A stretch of DNA of 64,000 nt from an uncultured Pseudoalteromonas sp. (GCA_947493455.1 CANLRB010000001.1:857395-921394), one strand, 5' to 3'. Counted from the first letter of the stretch, positions 37,101 through 47,031 are shown. The notes: generated by a model from the letters alone, not told the origin. Translations and numbers: made by a program.

Positions 37101-38942
37101 ATGAAATTACGTACATTAACAACATCAATTCTTTTAGCGCTTGGTACAGCAACCGTCGCACATGCAAACGATAGCGACCGCTTTATCATCCAAGTTGATA
37201 ACGATAAAAAAGGTGTTGTAAAAGCACTTACAAAAAAACTTGGTGGCGAAATCAAACTTGATTCGAATGGATTTGTCGCTGCCAGCTTCTCAGGGAAAGA
37301 CTTAGCCGAAGTAAAAGGCTTATTAAATAACCCTCATGTTAAATTAGTTGAACAAGATCACGTTCGTAAGCCATTAGCACTTTACAACGATGACATTGGC
37401 GATGCGATGACACAGCAGTTAACACCATACGCTGTCTATCAATCACAAGCGGATCAACTGGCATTCGATGCATCGTCAAATATGAAAGTGTGTGTCATCG
37501 ATTCAGGACTCGATCAATCAAACCCTGATTTTGTATGGGGTAATATTACCGGCGACAATGATTCTGGCACAGGTAACTGGAATGATCATGGCGGCCCTCA
37601 TGGTACGCATGTTGCAGGTACAATCGGCGCTGCAGATAACGGCTTTGGTGTTGTTGGTATGGCGCCGGGCGTTCCAATGCACATCATTAAAGTGTTTAAT
37701 GCTGAAGGTTGGGGCTACTCATCAGATTTAGCACATGCGGCAAACTTATGTTCACAAGCTGGTGCAAACATTATTAGCATGAGCTTAGGTGGCGGTGGTT
37801 CAAACAGCACCGAATCAAATGCATTTGCCGATTTTACAGCAGCGGGTGGCCTAGTAATCGCGGCAGCGGGTAACGATGGCAATAGTGTACGCTCATACCC
37901 AGCGGGCTATTCATCAGTTATGATGATTGGCGCCAATGATAACAACGACCAAATTGCTGACTTCTCGCAATTTCCAAGTTGTACTACCGGTCGTGGTAAA
38001 CGCCAAACAACTGATGAAACAATCTGTGTTGAAGTAACCGCTGGCGGCGTTGACACACTTTCTACTTACCCAGCAGATATGGCGACGAGCGCGTCTCTTG
38101 CAGCAGATGGCAGCGCATTAAACACATCAGCAATGGAAAACAGTGGTGATGTGACTGCAACTGGCTACTTTATGGGCACAGCTGAATCAGTTGACAGTAA
38201 TGCGCAAGGCAAAGTATGTGTGATTGACCGCGGTGCGATTTCATTCCATGACAAAGTACTCAATTGTGAAAACTCAGGCGGTGTGGGTGCTGTTATTATT
38301 AATAATGAAGCAGGCATGCTATACGCGACACTTGGTGACACAAATGCAACAAGCATTCCTGCGGTAGGAGCAGCATTTGAAGACCGTTCAACACTGCTCA
38401 ATGCGTCGAACGTTAACGTTAAAGTAGGAACAAGTGACTACGGCTTTATGAGCGGTACGTCGATGGCGACCCCGGCGGTATCGGGTATTGCAGCGTTAGT
38501 TTGGTCAAACCACCCTACGTGTACCGGAACAGAAATTCGTGATGCGCTAAAAGCAACAGCACAAGATGCAGGTGCGGCCGGTAAAGATGTTTACTTTGGT
38601 TATGGTATTGTTAAAGCAAAAAGTGCCGACGATTACTTAACAGCTAACGGCTGTGCTGGTGGCAACAATGGCGGCGGTGATAACGGTGGTGGTGAGCCAA
38701 GTGATATTTCACTCTCAGTAAATGGATATAAAGTGAAAGGCACAAAACGTGTTGATTTGTCATGGAGCGGAACAACTGCAACTAACGTTGATATTTATCG
38801 CAACGGTTCTGTAATCGCAACGACAGCGAATTCAGGAAGCTATACTGATGCAATAGGTGGAAAAGGCGGTGGTAGCTATACATATAAAGTATGTGAAGCG
38901 GGCACATCAAGCTGTTCTGCTGACAAAACAGCTGTATTCTAG
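37101..38942 (+). CDS. Secreted S8 subtilisin-family serine protease with I9, PA and C-terminal Fn3-like domains
   Basis: 613 residues. Signal peptide (1-22), I9-type propeptide (about 27-95), then the S8 catalytic domain: Asp134 in CVIDSGLD, His167 in HGTHVAGTIG, Asn258 in AAAGNDG and Ser454 in SGTSMATPAVSG. A PA-like insertion (about 305-440, KVCVIDRGAISFHDK, GAVIINNE) sits between Asn and Ser. A Gly/Asn-rich linker (about 520-532) leads to a beta domain (about 535-613) with SLSVNGYKVKGTKRVDLSWSG, the C-terminal module seen in secreted Pseudoalteromonas subtilases. It is an extracellular protein-degrading enzyme and monocistronic, with its own terminator. Confidence 0.95.
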   Translation: MKLRTLTTSILLALGTATVAHANDSDRFIIQVDNDKKGVVKALTKKLGGEIKLDSNGFVAASFSGKDLAEVKGLLNNPHVKLVEQDHVRKPLALYNDDIGDAMTQQLTPYAVYQSQADQLAFDASSNMKVCVIDSGLDQSNPDFVWGNITGDNDSGTGNWNDHGGPHGTHVAGTIGAADNGFGVVGMAPGVPMHIIKVFNAEGWGYSSDLAHAANLCSQAGANIISMSLGGGGSNSTESNAFADFTAAGGLVIAAAGNDGNSVRSYPAGYSSVMMIGANDNNDQIADFSQFPSCTTGRGKRQTTDETICVEVTAGGVDTLSTYPADMATSASLAADGSALNTSAMENSGDVTATGYFMGTAESVDSNAQGKVCVIDRGAISFHDKVLNCENSGGVGAVIINNEAGMLYATLGDTNATSIPAVGAAFEDRSTLLNASNVNVKVGTSDYGFMSGTSMATPAVSGIAALVWSNHPTCTGTEIRDALKATAQDAGAAGKDVYFGYGIVKAKSADDYLTANGCAGGNNGGGDNGGGEPSDISLSVNGYKVKGTKRVDLSWSGTTATNVDIYRNGSVIATTANSGSYTDAIGGKGGGSYTYKVCEAGTSSCSADKTAVF

Positions 38943-38962
38943 TTCCCCAGCAAACCTGAGTT

Positions 38963-38987
38963 AAAGCCGCTTATGCGGCTTTTTTAT
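38963..38987 (+). terminator. Strong terminator after the S8 protease
   Basis: AAAGCCGC (38963-38970), loop TTAT, GCGGCTTT (38975-38982), then a T-tract up to 38986. Confidence 0.93.
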
Positions 38988-39018
38988 TGTTGAAACATAT
39001 TACAGTAAATAAATGGGC

Positions 39019-40026
39019 TTATTTCCAAGCACATTCACTCACTAAACGAAACCATGGCCGTTTAAACTGACGTATGTCGGGAGAATTCACTTTGGGCACT
39101 GTGATAAAAAAAGGGTCGGCAAAGTGATGTTTAAATAAGCGCTGCATGCGTTCATCACTAATCATAGTAAATGCGGTATGTAATTGTTTTTTCATCGCGG
39201 GGTTAAGAGTACCGCCTTGTTTAAGCAAAAAAACATAACGTAACCAAGTGAGTTGGGCTCGTTTTGAACGATTGGTAAAGGATTGCGTTAAATTTTCGGT
39301 AGGTTGGTATAGACGTTCAAAATTGACTAATTGATCTTGCGTTAAAAAAATAAACAGCAAATTAATCCCTGCTGATATTTGCCCTACCCGTTTATCAATA
39401 TTTTGAAAATGAGTTAATGCAGAGCGAACGTGCTTTTCTGAGCTAACTAAATCCCCCTCTTCAAGGGCTATCAGCCCCATATTATTTTCAATCATGGCTA
39501 ATATGTTAATACGCTCAGATTGCACCGCCATACCGTGTGCTTTTCTATATAAAACTTTTGCTTGATCTAATTTATCCAATTGCCGAGCAAGTAGTGCCAA
39601 ACTATTTGTTAAAGTGAGTCGCTGTCGGTCATTGATTGCGTACTTGTATGAACACTCAAAACTTGTCAAAGCATCTGTGGTGTAATGATTCTTCCTAAGC
39701 CAAATGCCCAAACCACTGGTAATTGACGTTAGTTTTTCACGAAAGTACGCATGTTGATGATGTTCAAAAATAGCTTCCAATGAGCTAATTAAAATATCTT
39801 GGCGATCTGTGGGTACGGCTGAACGCATTGCAATTAAATGCCAGCGGATGAACTGGTAAGTCGTCCATGATGTTGGCTCTTTAATATTTTGCAGTAGCTC
39901 ATAGCTACGAGATGGGTCAATAACGAGATAGTCTTCAGCTTCTTGCAATTGTTTATCAATAAGCGCAGCCCGAGCGACACTTGAAAACAATAAACAAATG
40001 CTTAAAGCCAACCATAAAACTCTCAA
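39019..40026 (-). CDS. Exported TPR-like helical repeat protein, last gene of a four-gene operon
   Basis: 335 residues with signal peptide (about 1-20, VARA cleavage). Mostly helical with TPR-like units such as YAINDRQRLTLTNSLALLARQLDKLDQAKVLYRKAHGMA and NMGLIALEEGDLVSSEKHVRSALTHF. No catalytic motif, so it is probably periplasmic and mediates protein contacts. It is 52 bp downstream of the gene at 40079-40672 on the same strand. I do not recognise a specific family. Confidence 0.65.
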   Translation of the reverse strand: MRVLWLALSICLLFSSVARAALIDKQLQEAEDYLVIDPSRSYELLQNIKEPTSWTTYQFIRWHLIAMRSAVPTDRQDILISSLEAIFEHHQHAYFREKLTSITSGLGIWLRKNHYTTDALTSFECSYKYAINDRQRLTLTNSLALLARQLDKLDQAKVLYRKAHGMAVQSERINILAMIENNMGLIALEEGDLVSSEKHVRSALTHFQNIDKRVGQISAGINLLFIFLTQDQLVNFERLYQPTENLTQSFTNRSKRAQLTWLRYVFLLKQGGTLNPAMKKQLHTAFTMISDERMQRLFKHHFADPFFITVPKVNSPDIRQFKRPWFRLVSECAWK

Positions 40027-40078
40027 ACCACACTCTCGCTCAATTTTTCAATTTAGCTAAGTATAGATGGTAATCCAG

Positions 40079-40672
40079 TTATCTATTATGTTTATCGACT
40101 ACTTCATCTAGCTCTGTACTGCGAGTATTATTAATATAACCATCAACGCTGAGTTCGTTTGACAGATTCAATGAAACCCGCTGCAAATCCGCTATTTTTT
40201 TTAGCGCAAACGCGATGTCTTCTTTTGGTAACCCTTCCTTTTTTGCCCGTTCCACTAATTTTGTCAACTGAGTGATCTTATCGCTACTCGCTGTGACAAA
40301 AGCGCGTTTAAGCACTCGTTCACGCTGTAATTCATGTGCTAAGTAACTTTGATGATCATCTAAATCACCAGAATACTTGTCAGGAAATGAGGTTTGTTTT
40401 GCAATCGGTGGTATATAAACGTCATTATCATACGCAGCTTCTACAATTCGATTGTCACTCGTTGTTTTTATATCATCACGTTTTTTTATTGTATGCAGGT
40501 ACTCCTTTGCATCTAACATTATTGGCGTGCCAGTTACATCATTAACTTGAGCTATAACGACCATATCGCTCATACCATGCCCACTAGTATCACTTTCTTG
40601 ATTATTTACGACCAGCAATACGACAAACATCGCAAGCAAGCACAAAACACAAATCCATTTAATTCTAGTCAT
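40079..40672 (-). CDS. Membrane-anchored protein of unknown function
   Basis: 197 residues. A single N-terminal helix (about 6-23, WICVLCLLAMFVVLLVV) anchors a hydrophilic, largely periplasmic part. The second half is helical and charged (RVLKRAFVTASSDKITQLTKLVERAKKEGLPKED) and could coil. No family recognised. Its start overlaps the stop of the SurA-like gene by 4 nt (ATGA), so the two are co-translated. Confidence 0.6.
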   Translation of the reverse strand: MTRIKWICVLCLLAMFVVLLVVNNQESDTSGHGMSDMVVIAQVNDVTGTPIMLDAKEYLHTIKKRDDIKTTSDNRIVEAAYDNDVYIPPIAKQTSFPDKYSGDLDDHQSYLAHELQRERVLKRAFVTASSDKITQLTKLVERAKKEGLPKEDIAFALKKIADLQRVSLNLSNELSVDGYINNTRSTELDEVVDKHNR

Positions 40673-41793
40673 AGTTTATGAAGCTCCCGCCAAGTAGCAA
40701 AATTACGGTAATACATCTGTTTAGCCATTGTTTTTGCAATGACTTTACTTGCGATATAGCGCACCGTTTCACTGTTTTCGGGGTAATAGGCGCGATTTTG
40801 CTCGTGAACGGAAATCAACAACCAACGTGATTTGGGTGTTCGAATAATCACTTCGCCTCGCTTTGGGCTTAAGTTGAATGCAGCTTGCAAAGCAAAATGA
40901 TTGCTTATTTGCTTTCGTTCAATAAGCTGATCATTTGCCACTTTCTTAAATTCTTTACTTGAGATTCTACTTTTATCTTGCCTGTATTTCTCGGCCAGTT
41001 TACGCTCGTTAAATTCAACAATTGTCGCTCTAACTGACGCTAAGTACTTAAAGTCCGACTTGTTTTTATTGTAATAATGAGCAATTTCTTGCTGACTTAC
41101 CTGCTCCTGATATATTTTTAAAACATCACTGTGTGAATGTAAGGTTTCAACAACGCCAAGTTCAGTTTTAACCTGTGTAGCGATGACTTTAGCAAGTGTC
41201 AACGCCTCCAATTGCACACGAGCTTCTTCGCTCAAACGTGCCATATTATATTGATACTGTTCAAATACACGGGCTAATTGTGTTAGTTGCTCTACATCAC
41301 CTAAATGCAATTTGTAGCGCGCTTGCATTGATGCGTCGAGGTACGCGTCTTTGAGTCGATAACCCGGTACTAAGGTGTCACTCAATGCCTGTAACGTGTG
41401 ACTAGGTAACGTGCCTGTAACCGGATACGGCCCGAGTCGTTTTTTTAACCCGTCAATCGTTATCATTGATTTAAGCGATTTTCGGCTGTTTCCTAAATCA
41501 TCGGATGAAAGCAAGTCATTTACATAACGCATTTGATGGTATTTGGTACTAAACCCAACATCTGATTGTCTGATCAATAAATAAGGGTAGTCCTTGCGAG
41601 CAAGATCCAATAAGTACTGCTCTTCAATAAGTTGTTCTGCTAACTCATTTCGAGTTATCTCGAAATCATTTTCCATATAAAAGCGATGCACAACATTTAT
41701 CACATCACGACTAAAAACTGTTGGTGCAGCGCCAGCGTATACATGAGTGCTAAGCGAACTTAGCACGAATAAAATTAATAAAATGACCCGCAT
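40669..41793 (-). CDS. Exported SurA/parvulin-like protein without a recognisable PPIase active site
   Basis: 374 residues with signal peptide (about 1-20, VYA cleavage). Helical SurA-like N-domain features: NELAEQLIEEQYLLDLAR, and further on VSQQEIAHYYNKNKSDFKYLASVRATIVEF, which resembles the start of a parvulin-type peptidyl-prolyl isomerase. The rest of the parvulin fold is not clear. A periplasmic chaperone for the other operon products is a reasonable but unproven guess. It starts 2 bp after the phospholipase-like gene. Confidence 0.55.
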   Translation of the reverse strand: MRVILLILFVLSSLSTHVYAGAAPTVFSRDVINVVHRFYMENDFEITRNELAEQLIEEQYLLDLARKDYPYLLIRQSDVGFSTKYHQMRYVNDLLSSDDLGNSRKSLKSMITIDGLKKRLGPYPVTGTLPSHTLQALSDTLVPGYRLKDAYLDASMQARYKLHLGDVEQLTQLARVFEQYQYNMARLSEEARVQLEALTLAKVIATQVKTELGVVETLHSHSDVLKIYQEQVSQQEIAHYYNKNKSDFKYLASVRATIVEFNERKLAEKYRQDKSRISSKEFKKVANDQLIERKQISNHFALQAAFNLSPKRGEVIIRTPKSRWLLISVHEQNRAYYPENSETVRYIASKVIAKTMAKQMYYRNFATWRELHKL

Positions 41794-41795
41794 TA

Positions 41796-42815
41796 TTAAT
41801 CAACCTGGTGCATCGCATGATTAAGTAAATGCACAACCATTGCGATCGCATTGGGTATGACCGTTTTGGCCGTCGTTAATCGGTCATAATGGTCTTTTGA
41901 ATTCAATACAATAGCACCTTGTGAATATGACAGTGCACCGCCTTCAGTTAAAATATCGCGAATGTCAGTTTCGTTGTGCTGAAGTGGGGTAAAGTTAGCT
42001 AAAGCCTGCGTCACAAGCGGTTCTTCATTAAGGCTTTCTTTAAAGTAGTAATCACTTACCCAACTTTCCCAACCTGCATGGTTCAAGTCTGACGTGACCC
42101 AAGTATGGTGTGGTTGCAGTAAATCAGTGGTATGAAATACAAAGCCAAGTAATTGCGGATTTTTTGATGCTAAAAATCGCTCAAACCAATATTGACCTAA
42201 ATGGTCGATAGGCTGAAACGGTGCTTTTTCAAAGTCATCGTACATACCGTAATGAGAATGGCCATCAATGCGGTAATTTGACTCTGTAATACCATAGCTG
42301 TTGTACTTAGAACTATCAGCATTAAACCAGCCCGTTTCGCCACCGCGTCCATCATCAAGGTAATCTCCCTTTAACCAAGTTGCCGCTAACGTATCGATAG
42401 TGCCCCAAACAGTGAGTTTGTCATAATTGTAACCACCAAAATCATTACCGTGCTGATCGGGCCCTTGCGTGTGATTTTGAAAATGCCAATAGCTTGTATA
42501 TTTTACAATGCTCTCAGCGGCCCCCCAAATGGGGGCTTGTACACATGAGCCGGTAATCGCACCACATAAAAAGGTATCTTCAAAGTCATCTACATCATAC
42601 GCAGCTTGTCCAAGTAAATCGGCTAATTGCATTGGCGTCATCTGTAATTCTTGTGCCCAAGTTACCAATTTAGCGTATTCAGTTGTACTTGGATTATTTT
42701 TCATATAATTAACCGCATCAACAACAATTTGCTTATGAGTATCTTGACTAAATGCTTCACACTGCGAGCTAAATACACCCGAAACGATAATCGAGGTCAT
42801 TAAAAGTTTCTTCAT
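41796..42815 (-). CDS. Exported zinc phospholipase C-like protein
   Basis: 339 residues with signal peptide (about 1-21, CEA cleavage). FSQDTHKQIVVDAVNYM near the mature N-terminus, DGHSHYGMYDDF, and LGFVFHTTDLLQPHHTW resemble the spaced His/Asp zinc ligands of phospholipase C/S1-P1-nuclease-fold proteins, in which the mature N-terminus and helix-borne His residues bind zinc. The substrate is unknown. It is the first gene of a tight operon of four (to 39019), divergent from the porin at 43097. Identification rests on the metal-ligand pattern only. Confidence 0.6.
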   Translation of the reverse strand: MKKLLMTSIIVSGVFSSQCEAFSQDTHKQIVVDAVNYMKNNPSTTEYAKLVTWAQELQMTPMQLADLLGQAAYDVDDFEDTFLCGAITGSCVQAPIWGAAESIVKYTSYWHFQNHTQGPDQHGNDFGGYNYDKLTVWGTIDTLAATWLKGDYLDDGRGGETGWFNADSSKYNSYGITESNYRIDGHSHYGMYDDFEKAPFQPIDHLGQYWFERFLASKNPQLLGFVFHTTDLLQPHHTWVTSDLNHAGWESWVSDYYFKESLNEEPLVTQALANFTPLQHNETDIRDILTEGGALSYSQGAIVLNSKDHYDRLTTAKTVIPNAIAMVVHLLNHAMHQVD

Positions 42816-43096
42816 TGTAATTCCATGATTGTTATATTTCCCATGGATACAATAAGTTATGCGTATGAAAATATATTTACACTAAAATTACGTATTTACT
42901 CTAATTTTATGACGTTGCTTAAACACTCACTTGGTCAACGCTTATTTCTATGCCAGCAACAAATTAAAATATTAAAACGAATTTGCTAAATTTTTTTGCT
43001 TTATCGCCTAGCCTAGTCTTTATTTAAAACAACAAATTGATTCAGAATTAAACAATTGAATCGAAAAAATTAATCTAGCAATTTGGTGAATATCCT

Positions 43097-44287
43097 ATGT
43101 CGAAAATCACAGCAACTTCTGCGATTGTACTTTGTCTTGTCGCACCAAAAGCGTGGAGCGAAATCACCATTAATGGTTTTGCGTCAATTTACGCAGGAAA
43201 AGCAACCTCAAATGATACAGTCTACGGATATGATGACGAAATAAGCCTTGAAAACGAAAGTAAGTTTGCGTTACAAGTTATTGCCGACCTTGGTGATGAC
43301 CTCTCGGCGACAGCACAAATCATTTCACGCGGTAGCGACGATTTTGATGCAAGCTTTGAATGGGCATATGTTACCTACACAATTGATGATGCATCTCAGT
43401 TAAGCGTTGGTAAAATGCGTATTCCATTTTATAAGTATTCCGATTATTTGGATGTAGGCTATGCATATCGCTGGGTGCGCCCACCACAATCTGTCTATGG
43501 ACTCAGCTTTTCAACATACGAAGGCGCGAGTTATTTATATACTGGGACAATCGGCAACTGGGATTCAAGTATCCAGCTTTTATACGGCAACTTAAGTCAG
43601 GATATTGTCGCATTCACCGATGCAGATACCGCAGAGATGAATACCATACTTGGAGTCAATTGGACGCTAGAGTACGATTGGTTTAGCTATCGTATTGCGT
43701 ACTTGATAGCAGATGTCTCCGTTGATTCATCAAACTCGCCTGAATTGTCGGGACTTGTCGCTGCACTGCAGCAGTACAATTTACAAAGTGATGCCGATAT
43801 GTTAATCACCAATGATGACAGTGGTTACTTTTTAGGAACGGGATTTGCAATTGATTACAATGACTTTTTAATTGACGCGGAATACACAGAACTCGAAGTC
43901 GATAACAGCGCACTGGCGCCACAATCTCAGTACTTTATTTCGCTAGGGTATCGGTTCGATGAAATTGTGATCCATACCACATATGAAAGTAATAAAGACG
44001 AACACAACAGCAATCGTTTTAACACCGTACCAACCACGGTGCCGCATCCTCAGTTTGGTCAAATTCCAGTATCAACCGACCCAACTAACCCAAGCGCACC
44101 GTTGCTACGAGATTTAAACAATGCCGTATTGAATGCAGCGCTTGTCGATACCACCGCATGGTCAATTGGACTACGTTACAACTTTCATCCGGTCGCAGCA
44201 TTAAAACTTGATTACACTCGATTAAAAGACAAAGTGTCTAATAACAGCAGTGGTTTAGTCTCTATGGGCGTTGATTTAGTGTTTTAA
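43097..44287 (+). CDS. Outer-membrane porin
   Basis: 396 residues with signal peptide (about 1-21, AWS/E). The barrel opens with ITINGFASIYAGKATSN and has regular strands (FALQVIADLGDDLSATAQIIS, ASQLSVGKMRIPFYKYSD, YRIAYLIADVSV, WSIGLRYNFHPVAALKLDYTRL), ending in SMGVDLVF with terminal Phe. It resembles porins of the Gram-negative general/OprP-like superfamily in marine gammaproteobacteria. Substrate unknown. GGTGA precedes the ATG. It is divergent from the phospholipase-like operon, sharing about 280 bp, and converges on the kinase gene at 44305. Confidence 0.82.
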   Translation: MSKITATSAIVLCLVAPKAWSEITINGFASIYAGKATSNDTVYGYDDEISLENESKFALQVIADLGDDLSATAQIISRGSDDFDASFEWAYVTYTIDDASQLSVGKMRIPFYKYSDYLDVGYAYRWVRPPQSVYGLSFSTYEGASYLYTGTIGNWDSSIQLLYGNLSQDIVAFTDADTAEMNTILGVNWTLEYDWFSYRIAYLIADVSVDSSNSPELSGLVAALQQYNLQSDADMLITNDDSGYFLGTGFAIDYNDFLIDAEYTELEVDNSALAPQSQYFISLGYRFDEIVIHTTYESNKDEHNSNRFNTVPTTVPHPQFGQIPVSTDPTNPSAPLLRDLNNAVLNAALVDTTAWSIGLRYNFHPVAALKLDYTRLKDKVSNNSSGLVSMGVDLVF

Positions 44288-44304
44288 AATCTAATATCTA
44301 AAAG

Positions 44305-45633
44305 CTAATGCCTAATAGGTAGAACAATGCGCGCCTCAGCGCCGCAATCGGTGCCTTGATGTAAGGTTAAGGCACCACCGTGTTTTTCAATAATATTGCG
44401 ACAAAAATAGAGCCCAATCCCCTGCCCGTCAGGCTTAGTGGTGTAATAAGGAACAAAGCAATCCTCCGCATTGGTAATACCAATGCCATTATCAGTCACC
44501 GTTATTTCGATAATGCGGTTTAGCTCCTTCGCTTTTACTTGAATTTTAGCAAAGTCAGTTATTTTGTATTGCTGCTGATTTTCCATACTTTGATAACGCT
44601 GCAAAATTGATTGTGACGCATTTTTAAGCAGGTTTATTAGTACCTGTTCTAATAAGATTTCGTCAGCAAACACATTGATATTGACGGCATCGCATTCAAT
44701 TTCAATATCGCTAAACAACCCAGTAATGCGTTGACAAATGGTCATAAAATTACAAACTACCGGGTTAATTTCAACGTCTTGATGTTTTTCTGAATAGTGG
44801 CTGACAAAGCTTTGCAACTTATCGCTTCGCTCATGAATAACCTGCAATGCCCCTTTATAGCGTTCAGCGATGTCATCTTTAGTTAACATAGACTGGGTCA
44901 ATGATTTAATCGGCGTGAGCGAGTTTTTAATTTCATGGCCAAGAACGCGAACCATTTGCTGCCACGCTTTTTGTTGCGTCGAATTGAGCTCCTTAGTGAT
45001 ATTATTCAGTACAACGAGGTGGTAGCGCTGGCCATTATCGAAAAAACAACTTGCTTTGACCTGCCATGACCTTGATTGAGAACGTGATTCAATTTGCCAC
45101 TCGTTTTCAGTACTGTAGTTTAAGCCGAGTTGTGTGGCATGGGTACCACAGAGTGTTTGCCAAGGCGCACCATACCACTTGTCAAACGCTGTATTACCGT
45201 GGGTGAATCGCAATTGCGGATCGAACACCAAAATTGGTACGTCCAATTGGCTGATCAGCTGATAGGTCAAGTAGATTTCTTTATGATAATTATCGGCCGA
45301 GTGCTGCAGTTCTGCACCGAGCTTCAATAGCTGCGCCTGTAGCATAGAGTAAATGCCACCTTGATAATGCGCTTTTGCATTTATTTTAAAATCCCTTTGA
45401 CAGAATGCTTCAACATTACACAATAAGTCGTTCAATGGACTCAGAATTTTTCGATATACTGACATCAAGCTTACAGCGAGCAGAATCGTACAAAACAGCA
45501 GTACCGTAATGTACGTCAGCGGCTCAAGTGCCAGTAAATAACAGATAGAGAGCACTAGCATCATGACCACAACAAACGCAATTGAAAACGCGAGTTTAAG
45601 TAGATGTTCTATTGAGTTCACAGAGAGTCGCAT
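44305..45633 (-). CDS. NtrY-like sensor histidine kinase
   Basis: 442 residues. Two transmembrane helices near the N-terminus (about 13-33 and 36-56) with almost no periplasmic loop, then a HAMP-like linker and a PAS domain (about 120-210, DVPILVFDPQLRFTHGNTAF). The kinase core has VLGHEIKNSLTPIKSLTQSM with phospho-acceptor His, INLLKNASQSIL (N box), VTDNGIGI and GQGIGLYFCRNIIEKHGG. It starts 3 bp after the NtrC-type regulator gene, so the two make a two-component pair that reads a cytoplasmic or membrane signal. Confidence 0.93.
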   Translation of the reverse strand: MRLSVNSIEHLLKLAFSIAFVVVMMLVLSICYLLALEPLTYITVLLFCTILLAVSLMSVYRKILSPLNDLLCNVEAFCQRDFKINAKAHYQGGIYSMLQAQLLKLGAELQHSADNYHKEIYLTYQLISQLDVPILVFDPQLRFTHGNTAFDKWYGAPWQTLCGTHATQLGLNYSTENEWQIESRSQSRSWQVKASCFFDNGQRYHLVVLNNITKELNSTQQKAWQQMVRVLGHEIKNSLTPIKSLTQSMLTKDDIAERYKGALQVIHERSDKLQSFVSHYSEKHQDVEINPVVCNFMTICQRITGLFSDIEIECDAVNINVFADEILLEQVLINLLKNASQSILQRYQSMENQQQYKITDFAKIQVKAKELNRIIEITVTDNGIGITNAEDCFVPYYTTKPDGQGIGLYFCRNIIEKHGGALTLHQGTDCGAEARIVLPIRH

Positions 45634-45636
45634 ACA

Positions 45637-47016
45637 TCAAGAGCCTAGTTCAAACTTGTTTATGTCGTATTTTTCCATACGACGGTAAAGCTGGCTTTGG
45701 CTGATCCCGAGTATGTCAGCTGAATCAGCAATATTGCCCATTGTTTTTTTAAGGGCGAGCTTAATTAACTCGCACTCCGCTTTTTCAATCGGCATTAACG
45801 GCAGTTGTTCGCGTTCTTGTGGTGTGTTTAATTCCATATTTGGTTTAATTAAAATATCCTCAGCGCGAATTGACTCGCCATCAGCAAGCAGCACGCACCG
45901 TTCCATCACGTGACTTAGTTCGCGAATATTGCCAGGCCAATGGTAGCTTTTTAACTTATTCTTCGCCTGTTCTGTTAACGTTAATTCCTCACTATGGTAG
46001 CGAGAACGATGTTTTTCTAAAAAGAACTCTGCCAGACTCACTATATCTTCACTTCGCTGATTCAAGCTAGGAACTTGGATTTCCAATGTATTTAACCTAA
46101 AGTAGAGATCCGTTCTAAACTCTCCGTTTTGGATCATGGCCTGCAAATTTGCATTCGTGGCACATAGAATTCGTACATCCGCATGCTGCGTTTTGCTCGA
46201 ACCAACCATTTCATATTCGCCGGTTTCAAGAACTCGCAGAAGCTTTGCTTGTTGTGACAATGTGAGATTGCCAATCTCATCAAGAAATAAGGTACCGCGA
46301 TGGGCCAGTTCAAAGCGACCGATCCGGTCAGATTTTGCGTCTGTAAACGCGCCTTTCTTATGACCAAAAAGCTCACTTTCAAATAACGTCTCAGGAATTG
46401 CTCCCATATTAACCGATACAAAAGGCCCGTCGTAACGTGCAGAATTCTGATGTACATACTGAGCTAAGGTTGTTTTACCCGTACCATTTTCACCGAGTAA
46501 TAACAATGTTGCATCCGTTTGAGCAACCCGCTTAAGTTGGTTTATCACTTTCGTCATATTAGCTGAGTGACTCTCAAGCACATTCGTTTGCGTTAAATCA
46601 AGCCGTTGTTTGTACGCTCTATTTTCTTTTTTTAACTCATCTAATTTACAGTATTGTTTGACAAGCTGGATCAGTCGTTGGTTCTCCCAAGGCTTTTCAA
46701 GAAAGTCGCACGCGCCCATTTTCATTGCTTTTACAGCCAATTCGGTGCTCGACCAAGCCGTCATGACAATTACATTCGCCACGATATTCTCTTTTTTGAT
46801 ATTTTCTAAAAACGTCAGCCCTTCTTTACCTGATGTGGTATCGTGTGTGTAATTCATATCCAATAAAACGATATCAATACTGCGATTTTTTAATAAATAC
46901 AAGGCGACTTGCGGTGACTCTGCTTCAATAACCTCATAGTTATAATCCGACAGTAAAAAATTCGCACTCATGCGCACATCGGGCTGATCATCAACAATTA
47001 GCACTGTCTTTGTCAT
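45637..47016 (-). CDS. Sigma-54-dependent response regulator (NtrC family) with GAFTDA loop
   Basis: 459 residues. Receiver (1-120, TVLIVDDQPDVR, phospho-Asp in IDIVLLDMNY), AAA+ sigma-54 activation domain (about 145-380: Walker A GENGTGKTTLAQYVHQNS, Walker B TLFLDEIGNL, arginine-finger region), and Fis-type HTH (about 415-455, GNIADSADILGISQSQLYRRMEKY). The sigma-54-contacting loop reads GAFTDA, not GAFTGA. It is encoded between the ABC permease and its kinase. A sigma-54 promoter with a palindrome lies at 52452-52532, upstream of the first gene of the same cluster. Confidence 0.95.
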   Translation of the reverse strand: MTKTVLIVDDQPDVRMSANFLLSDYNYEVIEAESPQVALYLLKNRSIDIVLLDMNYTHDTTSGKEGLTFLENIKKENIVANVIVMTAWSSTELAVKAMKMGACDFLEKPWENQRLIQLVKQYCKLDELKKENRAYKQRLDLTQTNVLESHSANMTKVINQLKRVAQTDATLLLLGENGTGKTTLAQYVHQNSARYDGPFVSVNMGAIPETLFESELFGHKKGAFTDAKSDRIGRFELAHRGTLFLDEIGNLTLSQQAKLLRVLETGEYEMVGSSKTQHADVRILCATNANLQAMIQNGEFRTDLYFRLNTLEIQVPSLNQRSEDIVSLAEFFLEKHRSRYHSEELTLTEQAKNKLKSYHWPGNIRELSHVMERCVLLADGESIRAEDILIKPNMELNTPQEREQLPLMPIEKAECELIKLALKKTMGNIADSADILGISQSQLYRRMEKYDINKFELGS

Positions 47017-47031
47017 GTTGTTCTCTTTGCA

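Noticed and set aside
42816-43096. Possible sigma-54 promoter (TGGCATAGAAATAAGC on the minus strand)
   Set aside because: The GG-to-GC spacing is 11 bp rather than 10 and the -12 motif is poor.
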